From assembly GCA_008729055.1 (NCBI GenBank), contig SDUX01000006.1:319501-383500 (forward strand): DNA of 64,000 bases, given 5' to 3'. Shown here one piece after another: positions 56,585 through 64,000 of the stretch. The position numbers and the translations under genes are program-made. Position 1 is the stretch's first letter. Every line of letters begins with the position of its first letter. This stretch comes from Pyropia haitanensis. Its lineage: Eukaryota > Rhodophyta > Bangiophyceae > Bangiales > Bangiaceae. Under the pieces are notes generated by a model. That model searched no databases. It was not told the origin of the DNA and saw nothing but the letters and a program-made list of their open reading frames with translations.

Positions 56585-59500
56585 ATGCCCGCCATGGTTT
56601 ACTGCCTCAGGCCTGACGAGGACCGCGTCATCCTGTTTGACATCCTCGCGCAGCTGGGCGACCGCGTGTCGGACACGTCCCCCCTGGAGGCGGCCATCGA
56701 GTCGCGCGCCAAGGCGCTGCGGGAGGACGTGTCGACCCGCGGGGACGTGCTCGCCGAGGGCCTCCTCCGCTGCGGCCTCGAGCTGCCCGTCAAGGCCAGC
56801 ACGTACGCGACGCTCGCGGGGCTGCTGACGCTCGGCGAGGAGCGCCCCGAGGTGACGCTCGCCCACCGGCTGGCGGGGGGGTGCGTCGCCGCGTTGACCG
56901 CGGCGCTCAAGGAGGGCTCTGCGCGCCGCGCCCGCCGCGCCCTGCGCTACCTGTCAGAGCTGGCGCTCGCATCCGTCGTGTCGCCCACCTCCTTTGCGGC
57001 GCTGCTGGTGCAGCTGCTGACCGCCGCCGTCGACGATCTGCCCCGCGCGGGGGTGACCGTCGACGCCGCCACGGGGGTGGCCGCCGCGGCGGCGCCCACG
57101 GCCACGACCGCGGGGGGCACCCGCGTCATCCACGCGCGCGCGTGGGAGCTGGCCGACGTGGCGCTGTCGGTGCTCCCCTGGGCGGCGGGCCTCCTCACCG
57201 ACCGCGCGCCCGACGCGCTGGCGCGGGCGCTCGAGCTGGGCGACACCCTCCTCGGCGCGTGGGACGCGTCTGGCTGGGCGGCGCTCCGCGTCGCGGAGGG
57301 CACCCTCGGCGCGTGGCGGGTGGACGAGCTCCGCGCCGCGCTCGCGGCGCTGCGGTCGCCCGCGCCCGGCAGCGGCGGCCGGTGGCAGGTCAAGGCGATT
57401 GCGCACGTGCAGGGGGTGTTTGACATTCGGCTGTCGGCGGGGCAGGAGGTGTCGCTGCCAGAGTTTACGGTGCCCAGCCACAGCCGGCTGGTCAAGTACG
57501 CGCCGCCGGCGCACATGCTGCGAGTGTTGTCACGCAAGAAGATGGCGGCGGCCGCCGTCAAGCGGACGGATGAGGAGGGCGCCCACCAGGATAGAAAACG
57601 GGTCAAGACGGAGGCGCCCCCGGCAGACGGGGGGGACGCCGCCGACGGGGCGGCGGCGGATGGCGGGGCGGGTGGGTCAAGGGACATGGAGGTGGAGGGC
57701 GCGGCGGGGGACGACGCGGCCAAGCCGCCGGCCGAGTTGTTTGGCGCGGCAGAGCTGTTTGTGGTGGGCGACCTCGTCACAGACATCCTCGACAACTTTA
57801 CAACCGCCCACGTGCGGGCGGCGTCGGGGCTCCTCGCCCTCCCGTCGGTGCTGGCGGGCGTGGAGCCGTCCACCGTGGACGCGGCGGTGGTCGAAGGGGT
57901 GCTCAGCTGCCTCCTGGCGGTGCCGTCGCCGTCCCCGCCGGCGGTCTATTACGGATGCGTGTTTATGGACCTGTGCAAGGCGCGGGAGTCGCGGCTGCCC
58001 ATCAAGCTCCTCGCCGCCGTGGAGGCGCTGTTCATGGAGGCCTCCGCCCTCACCCCCGAGTCGTTTGACCGCCTCACCGAGTGGTTTGCGTACCACCTGT
58101 CCCACTTTGGGTACAAGTGGAACTGGGATGACTGGGCCGTCTACGCCGACCCGGTGATGGTAGACAAGTTTCCCCACCGGGCCACGTTTTGCCGCGACGT
58201 CCTCGCCCGCTGCGTGCGCGCGTCGTACGTGGCGCGCATCCAGCGGGAGCTGCCCAAGGAGATGGGCTTCTTCTTCCCACCCCCCGCCACCCCCTCCGAG
58301 GCGCACTTTTCGTCCGACGCCGCGGCGGTGGCGGCGCAGGAGCACCTGATCACGATCGTGACGGGCCGCGGGCACCTGCCACCGGCGCAGGTGGCGGCGT
58401 GGCTCGCGTCGCGGCTGCCCTCCACCGCCGACGGGCCGCTGACGGGCGGGCGCGCGCGGACGTGGCAGCTGGTCACGCTCGCGCGGTCGCTGCTCCGTGC
58501 CGGCTGCAAGACGCTCTCCCACTTTGACACGGTCGCCGAGCGGTACGTGGAGCTGCTGCAGGAGCTGGCTGGGGGCGGCGCCGCCGCGTCGGGCGCCGCC
58601 GCGGCAGACGCCGACGGCAATGGCGACGCCGACGCCGCGGCGGCAGCCGATGACGGCGCGGCGGCCAAGCGGGCGCTCGCGCGGGAGGTGGCCCGCTTCT
58701 GGGCCGCTTCCCCGCTCCACATTCTGTACGTCATGGACAAGCTGTGCACGCTGCGGGTGCTCGACTACGCGTCGGTGCTGCGGCAGCTGCTGTCGACCCA
58801 GGCGCTCGGCGGCGCGGTGCCGGTGCCACTGTCGCCCGGCGCGGCGGCGCTCAAGTTCGAGCGCTCCTGGCTGTGGGACGCCCTCCGCCACGTCCTCGGC
58901 CGCGCCGCCGCGCGCCTCGACGCGGCCCGCACCGAGGCGCTCGCCGCCGCCGCGGCGGGCGCGCAGGCGACAGAGGCCGAGTCGGCCGCCGCGGGCGCGC
59001 GCATCAAGGCCGCCTCCGAGTCGTCGGCCGCCCTGCGCGCGCAGCTGCGGGGGCTCCTCGACGTTGCGCTGCGGCGGCTGGCGCTCGTCGCCGCCACCCT
59101 CTCCGCGGCGGCCGCAGCGGGCGGCGACGGTGGTGGCGCCGCCGCCGCCGCCACTGCCGCCGACGGCGGCGCGGACAGCGCCGCCGTCGGCGCCCTGCCC
59201 GTCGACGAGACGCCGGGGGTGGTGATGGCTGAGTGGGCCCACCGAGGCGACGACCCAGCCGCGGCCGCGGTGGCCATGGAGACCGACACCCCCGCCGCCA
59301 CCGCCGCCGGCAAGGGCGGCCAGGCGGGTGCTGCCGCCGCCGACGGCGGCGACGGCCACGGCGGCGACGGCGGCGACGGCGGCGACGGCGGCGACGGCGG
59401 CGGCGACGACGCCGCGGCCGCCGGCGGCGACGCGGCTGCGACCGTTGACGCCACGTCCGACGCGGACGCGGACGGCGCGCTGCGGCGGCGGCGGCTGTGG

Positions 59501-59707
59501 CAGTGGCGCGTGCACGGGGCGCTCAAGGAGCTGGGCCGCGCGTACGGCGGCGCCGGCGCGGCGGCCGTGCTGACCGAGCTCGCCGCCGACGCGGCCGCCG
59601 CCGCGGCGGCGGCCGACGGCGGGGGGCGGCGGTGCGCGGCGCTCGCCGCGACGCTCGCTGACGCGGCGGCCGCCGCCGCTGCCGACGTGACGCCAGTGGT
59701 GTTGTAG
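56585..59707 (+). CDS. NCBP1: Nuclear cap-binding protein subunit 1 (CBP80)
   Basis: ATG 56585 opens one uninterrupted frame of about 1,040 residues to TAG 59705-59707; ATG 56594 is a possible alternative. It starts VYCLRPDEDRVILFD. The first MIF4G-like region runs to about residue 230. ILDNFTTAHVRAASGLLAL is near 400. YHLSHFGYKWNWDDWAVY near 503 and TFCRDVLARCVRASY near 535 are characteristic of CBP80. YVMDKLCTLRVLDYASVL near 714 begins the third MIF4G domain. A basic patch, HQDRKRVKTE, near 335 may be a nuclear localisation signal, since the N-terminal signal of animal homologues is absent. CBP80 with CBP20 binds the 5' cap and serves splicing, export and the first round of translation. The last 200 residues hold a GGDGGDGG insert, making the protein longer than the human one (790 residues, from memory). 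It converges with XAP5. Confidence 0.93.
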   Translation: MPAMVYCLRPDEDRVILFDILAQLGDRVSDTSPLEAAIESRAKALREDVSTRGDVLAEGLLRCGLELPVKASTYATLAGLLTLGEERPEVTLAHRLAGGCVAALTAALKEGSARRARRALRYLSELALASVVSPTSFAALLVQLLTAAVDDLPRAGVTVDAATGVAAAAAPTATTAGGTRVIHARAWELADVALSVLPWAAGLLTDRAPDALARALELGDTLLGAWDASGWAALRVAEGTLGAWRVDELRAALAALRSPAPGSGGRWQVKAIAHVQGVFDIRLSAGQEVSLPEFTVPSHSRLVKYAPPAHMLRVLSRKKMAAAAVKRTDEEGAHQDRKRVKTEAPPADGGDAADGAAADGGAGGSRDMEVEGAAGDDAAKPPAELFGAAELFVVGDLVTDILDNFTTAHVRAASGLLALPSVLAGVEPSTVDAAVVEGVLSCLLAVPSPSPPAVYYGCVFMDLCKARESRLPIKLLAAVEALFMEASALTPESFDRLTEWFAYHLSHFGYKWNWDDWAVYADPVMVDKFPHRATFCRDVLARCVRASYVARIQRELPKEMGFFFPPPATPSEAHFSSDAAAVAAQEHLITIVTGRGHLPPAQVAAWLASRLPSTADGPLTGGRARTWQLVTLARSLLRAGCKTLSHFDTVAERYVELLQELAGGGAAASGAAAADADGNGDADAAAAADDGAAAKRALAREVARFWAASPLHILYVMDKLCTLRVLDYASVLRQLLSTQALGGAVPVPLSPGAAALKFERSWLWDALRHVLGRAAARLDAARTEALAAAAAGAQATEAESAAAGARIKAASESSAALRAQLRGLLDVALRRLALVAATLSAAAAAGGDGGGAAAAATAADGGADSAAVGALPVDETPGVVMAEWAHRGDDPAAAAVAMETDTPAATAAGKGGQAGAAAADGGDGHGGDGGDGGDGGDGGGDDAAAAGGDAAATVDATSDADADGALRRRRLWQWRVHGALKELGRAYGGAGAAAVLTELAADAAAAAAAADGGGRRCAALAATLADAAAAAAADVTPVVL

Positions 59708-60704
59708 GGAAAAAAAAAAAGGGGGGGGGGGGGCGGAAATGGGCATGGACGGTTTGGTGCTCATGATGGGGGGGGTTCGGCAGCGGTGCGCGGTCGTTGG
59801 TTCGGATGCCCCCCCCGTCTTTTTTTTTTTTTTGCCGGTGGCGAGCAGTGGTGGCTGATGGTGCGCAAAACAAATCAAGAGAAGAGCAAACCAGCCGAGG
59901 CGTGTGGCGTGCGGTGCGCGGTCCCACCACACCCGAGCAGCCTGGCGTAGAGAAGGAGTAGGGGGGGGGAGGGCGGGCGGGGAATTACCCGCGAGGCGGG
60001 GGGACGGCGCACCCAGCAGCGGGCGCCACACCCGGTGCGGCGCGACCGGCGGGGGGCTCATCGCGGGCGCCGCAGGCCGGCGGCGCGGCGGGGGCGCGCG
60101 GGCGGTGTAGGCCGCGGGAGGGGAAGCCCCTTGCTGGGGGCGACTGCCGCCGCCGGCGCCGTCGCCGCCAGGCGCTGGCGCCGCCGCCGCCGACGCGCGC
60201 CGCACAGCCCCCCCTCCACGGGCGCGCCGCCCGCCGACCGCCGCTGGCCAGCCAGAGGGGACGCCAGGCCGTGTCGCTCGGACGGCGGCAGCGGTGGCGG
60301 CGGCGGCTGCCGCCCGCGACGCCGCGCGGCGAGAAGGGAGCGTGCGACGGCGGCAGCGGCCGCGACGGCGGTGGCGGCAACGGCAGCGACGGCGGTGGCG
60401 GCAGTGGCGGCGGTAAAGGCCGCAGCCGTGACGGGTGTGGCCATCCTCCCCTCCTACTCCCGCGGCACACTGCCGTCGGATGAGCCGCGGCGACGGGCGG
60501 GCAGTGCAGCCGGCAGACCTGCCACGAGCACCCCCACCCCTCCGTCCACCCGCCCCTCCCGTCTCCCCCCCCCCAGCCCGGCACTCGCCCCCAACGCGTC
60601 CCCCACCTCCTCACGCCGGGCGGCAGCGCACCTCCCCCCCTTTGACCAGCAGTGTTGCCGAACGGCGCCACCAGCGCCGCGGTCGCGACGCGACGTCACC
60701 CCGC
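59708..60704. other. Spacer between convergent CBP80 and XAP5 genes
   Basis: An A10-G12 block follows the CBP80 stop, and a T-run of about 14 lies at 59820-59833. An ATG frame of 128 codons on the minus strand (60058-60444, MATPVTAAAFTAATAAT) exists but is Ala/Arg-rich throughout with no ordered block. I do not call it a gene. Confidence 0.45.
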
Positions 60705-62444
60705 CTAGGCGCCATGGATGGTGTACTGCTCATACACCTTGTTGGGGTCCCACGGCTCCCACCGGCTGGCCGGGAAGATGTGCCGGTTGCGCTCGTACCA
60801 CCGCCGCTCGACGACCTTGCCCGCGTGCGCGTCCGCCTTTTCCACCGACGCGTCGTTGAGCAGCCGCACATCCTCGACGACGTCAAACGTGAAGAGCGGC
60901 CCGCTCTTGCCCCGCGCCTTGCGCACGATAAAGTCGTGGAACGAGTAGTGGCTCGGGATGATCAGGTCCTCCTTGACAAACATCAGCTGGTCGGGCGGGA
61001 CGGCCCGGAGGGCGTGGAACTGGGTCTGCACAAGCGCGAGGAACTTGCCAATGGTGGTGCCCTTCGGGCACGTCAGCGTCCGCCGGTGGCCCCGCCCGTC
61101 CCAGTACGAGTAGGTGATCGTGACGGGCTCCGCCTTAGCCGCCGCCTGCTCATTGTGCCACGCCTGCTCGAGGCGCGCCCGCTCCGCCGCCGCCGCGGCG
61201 GCGCGCGAGCGGTCGGGGAGGAAGGACGTGTCGGCGGTGGGGTTCTTGCCTACCTTGCGGCGCTTGACAGCGGGAGGGGGAAGGGCGCCGCCGCCGCCGC
61301 CCGCCGCGCCCGCCGCCGCCGCGGGTGGCACCCCCGCACCGTCTGGCGCGCGCCCTGGGGGGGGGGGGTGCCCGCCGACACGGCGGCCGACCCGCCCGTG
61401 CCGCTTTGCCCGGCCGCCGCCCCCGCGGGGGGGAGAGTAGCGGCGGCAGCACCTGCGGCTGCGGGCGCGCCCGCCCCGACCGGTGCGCCCGACCGGCCGC
61501 CACCGCCACCACCACCACGGCCAACTCCCTCTGACTGGGAGGCACCCGCCCGCCCCCCCACGTCAGGCGCTTCCCTTGGCCGTCTATCCGCCGCGCCGCC
61601 GCCGCCGCCGCCGCCGCCGTCGTCGTCTTCGTCGTCGTCGTCGTCCTCCTCCTCCTCCTCCTCATCGCCATCCAACGCAAACGACAGCTTGGCCCCGTCC
61701 GCCCGCTTGGCCAGCCGCGCCTGCCGCGCGTCCACCTCCTCCCGCCGCGCCGCGGCGGCGCGCGACCGCGCCACGTCCGCGGCACACCGCTCGAGGTACT
61801 GGCGCTTGGCACGAAAGTCCGCGGCCGACACCAGGCCGACCGTGTCGGAGCGGAGCAGGTCCTCCACCGCGTCCACGCGCGTCGCGTAGTTGCCGCCCCC
61901 GCTGCCGCCACCACCGGCGGCCGCGGCGGCCGCGGGGGTGGTGCCGCCGCCGCCGGCGGTGCCGACGGTGGCGTCGGCGGCGGCGGTGGGCACGGCGGGC
62001 CCATCGCCGGCGGGGGGGCGGGCGGCGCCACCGGCGGCCGGCCGAGAGGCGCCCCCACCAGTGGCGGCGGCGGCGGCCGGGGTGGCGCCGCCAGAGGGGG
62101 TGGGGGTGGCGCCGGCGGGTACGCCGCCGCCCGCCGCCCCTCCCCCCACCGGCGGCGCCATCCCACCACCTCGACCCCCCCCCCGTTCCCCACCCCCACC
62201 GTCGCGGGCGCAACAGCCGGCAGCAGGGACCCCGCCCCTCCCCCCCGCCAGCCGCCGACCGCACCGACGCGACGGCGGCGGCCGACACGGCGGCGGCGTC
62301 GAGGCCGCCGCCGCGCGTCGCGCGGGCGTGCGCCGCCGCCCGCGCCGCGCGCTCGTCGACGAGCCGCGCGACGCGGCTCGCGTCGGCGGCCGACCCGCCG
62401 CCGCCGCCGCCGCCGCTGCCACCGCCGCCGCGGCGCGAGGCCAT
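60705..62444 (-). CDS. XAP5: XAP5/FAM50 family nuclear protein
   Basis: ATG 62442-62444 opens its frame, and TAG is at 60705-60707, about 579 residues. The N-terminal part has [17 protein letters not shown], then [20 protein letters not shown] near 61860 and [11 protein letters not shown]. Next comes [15 protein letters not shown], the family's acidic linker. The C-terminal XAP5 domain is excellent: [84 protein letters not shown] and [17 protein letters not shown]50A associates with spliceosomal C complexes, and plant XCT affects small RNAs and the clock. Long Ala/Gly inserts enlarge it compared with the human 339 residues (from memory). The frame changes at G-run 61357-61368 and again at a C-run, either 62175-62184 or 62240-62246. 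It is divergent from the gene at 63863. Confidence 0.92.
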
Positions 62445-63299
62445 GGCGGGTACCGCCGCGGCCGCCGCCGCGGCTGAGGGCGCTCGCCGCCGCGGCTGAG
62501 GGCGCTCGCCGCCGGTGGAGAGGGGGGGGGGGGGAAGGCGTTGGGGGTGGGCGATTGTGAAGGTTGAGGGCGTATGGGGGAAAAAGGGGAGAGCAAAGGG
62601 GGGGGGGGGCGGGACGACGGGGCTGTAGCGCTTCGCAGCGAGCCCGGGCGCGCGCCGACGAGAAAGGTCGCGGTCGTGACGAGGGCGGCGCCTTCGTAGC
62701 GACGACTAGCGACTAACGCGCGCAACAAGACGGCGCGAGGCGGTACCGGCAATGTACCGATTGTACCGAACACCGGGGTGGCCGCCCCAGCGTGCAAAGC
62801 CGATCCCCCATTCTTGGTCCTGTCCCCGCACTTTTCGCCAAGTTTTGCTTTTTCCACAAGCCGACAGGCAACCGCCGCACCGCCCCCCCCCCCCCTCTCC
62901 CTCCACGCGCGGCCGCGACGACGCGCTGGTCACCGTACAATTTTCAGCCGGCCTGGCTGAGTCAACTTTGGCTCGTCTGCCGTCCCGCCGCCGTGCCTCT
63001 TGCACCGCCGCCCGCCGACGCGGCGGGCGGCGGCCGCCCTTTTTTTTTTCACCTGCGCGGAGGGGGAGGGGGGAGGCCGGCCGCGCGCTGGCGGCGGGTG
63101 GCCAGGTGTGCAGCGTGAGGGGCGCCGTGGCGGCGGCGGTGGTGGCCCCCGCCCCGCGCCCCCCGCGCCCCCCGCGCCGCCCCACGCCCGCCGCCGCCGC
63201 GGTGGCCAACCCGGTCGGCCGCCGCGCCGCCCGGTCGGTGCCGCGCCGGCACAACCGCATTGCCCGGCGCCCCCCCTCCCGCCCCTCCCGCTTTCCGCC

Positions 63300-63334
<35 letters not shown>

Positions 63335-63862
63335 CCGCCCCTCTTGCCCTTCCCCCCAACCTCTTCCCCGCCCTCGCGTGGGTGGTGCGGTACGCGCGCG
63401 CGCCCCCACCGCCGGTGTGCCCGTCGGCCGCCCTGCGCGACCGGTCGCTCCCCCCCCCCCCTCCCCGCCGCCTACCCTCGTCGCCCCCCCGGTTACCCCC
63501 CCACCGTGCATCCGCCGTCGTGTGGTGGGCTGCTGACCCCGCCAAGGCGTTTGGGCCGGGGAGGGGAGGGGGGGGGGGGAAGGTGCGCCGTGGCCACCCC
63601 GCCGCCGCGTTCCCCGCCGCCAGACGCCGCCGCGCCGCCGCGGCCGTGCGATCGCGGCGGGTGTGGGGGTGGCGGGCGGGGAGGGGGATCACGCGCACGC
63701 GGCGTCGCGCCCCACCGCGGCTCGCACGCCGCGGCGGCGTGTGGACGCGGCGGGTGGCGGCCACCCCCGTTGGTCCCGTCCCGCCCTGCCCCTCACCCAG
63801 TGCCCCCTCCCACCTCGTAGCTCCCCCCCGCGCGTCGCGGCTTCCCCCCCTTGCACGCCCTC
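62445..63862. other. Divergent upstream region of XAP5 and the edge gene
   Basis: No gene seen. It contains a G/C-rich flank, then about 62640-62960 with more balanced composition (TACCGG, TTGTACCG), a T-run at 63041-63050 and a C33 run at 63301-63333. Frames are Arg/Gly/Pro shadows. Confidence 0.45.
63301..63333. repeat. C33 homopolymer
   Basis: One of the longest homopolymers in the window, in noncoding DNA about 530 bases before the edge gene. Confidence 0.9.
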
Positions 63863-64000
63863 ATGTCGTACACCACGTCGGCGAGTGGCGGCGGCGGCGG
63901 GCGGCTGCAGCCGACGCCGACCGCCGCGGGGAGCACCTTCTCCCGCCCCATCCCGACCTCCTCCTCGTACACGTCGACCGCGTCGGGCGGCGCCGCCGCC
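63863..64000 (+). CDS. 5' end of an unrecognised gene, cut by the window edge
   Basis: ATG 63863 opens a frame that stays open to the last base: 46 codons beginning MSYTTSASGGGGGRLQPTPT and continuing STFSRPIPTSSSYTSTASGG. The Ser/Thr/Gly composition differs from the Arg-rich shadow frames around it, and the upstream pyrimidine-rich stretch resembles that of other starts here. No domain is visible and no function can be given. The start could still be a shadow, because only 46 codons are seen. Confidence 0.5.
   Translation, partial: MSYTTSASGGGGGRLQPTPTAAGSTFSRPIPTSSSYTSTASGGAAA

Noticed and set aside
60058..60444. Minus-strand ATG frame of 128 codons, Ala-rich start like a transit peptide
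   Set aside because: There is no ordered region after the start, it consists only of Ala/Arg/Pro/Gly, and it lies in a spacer between two convergent genes.

Overview
This window looks like nuclear DNA of a eukaryote with an extremely G+C-rich, intron-poor genome. Conserved genes sit in long ORFs padded with Ala, Gly and Pro runs, and the DNA is full of G or C homopolymers of 10 to 30 bases. A red alga of the Porphyra/Pyropia (Bangiales) type is the best guess; this is inferred from composition and gene style, not from a marker gene. A large intron-rich green alga fits less well, because CBP80 is one uninterrupted ORF of about 1,040 codons.

Layout: 3' end of an unknown Gly/Ala-rich gene (+, 1-969); small protein (-, 1667-2026); 4 kb without a recognised gene; CDCA7-like zinc-finger protein (+, 6004-9014); 8.9 kb without a recognised gene; five-finger C2H2 protein with one clear intron (+, 17877-21355); transposon copy A (22534-24196); DEDDh exonuclease with two C-terminal Cys/His modules (-, 24789-26947); inverted transposon copy B (28113-29525); DNAJC17-like J protein (+, 29701-30494); wax ester synthase/DGAT (-, 32149-34152); sulfotransferase (+, 36053-37700); P-loop ATPase in a lower-GC island (-, 40223-43120); third inverted-repeat element C (43856-45134); UbiA prenyltransferase joined to an FAD monooxygenase (+, 47454-51275); RRP1/Nop52 with a histone H1-like N-terminus (-, 51684-55642); CBP80 (+, 56585-59707); XAP5/FAM50 (-, 60705-62444); and the first 46 codons of another gene (+, 63863 to the edge).

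Gene orientation alternates almost perfectly, giving convergent and divergent pairs. Several genes serve RNA processing (CBP80, XAP5, DNAJC17-like, RRP1). Others suggest lipid storage (WS/DGAT), polysaccharide or small-molecule sulfation, and prenyl-quinone or meroterpenoid chemistry (UbiA plus FAD enzyme).

A recurrent complication is that many genes change reading frame exactly at a long G or C run. I read these mostly as run-length errors or alleles, so exact protein lengths are approximate. The points most worth checking are the UbiA-FAD fusion, the probable transposon-derived intron in the C2H2 gene, the exonuclease gene bracketed by inverted transposon copies, and the foreign-looking ATPase island.
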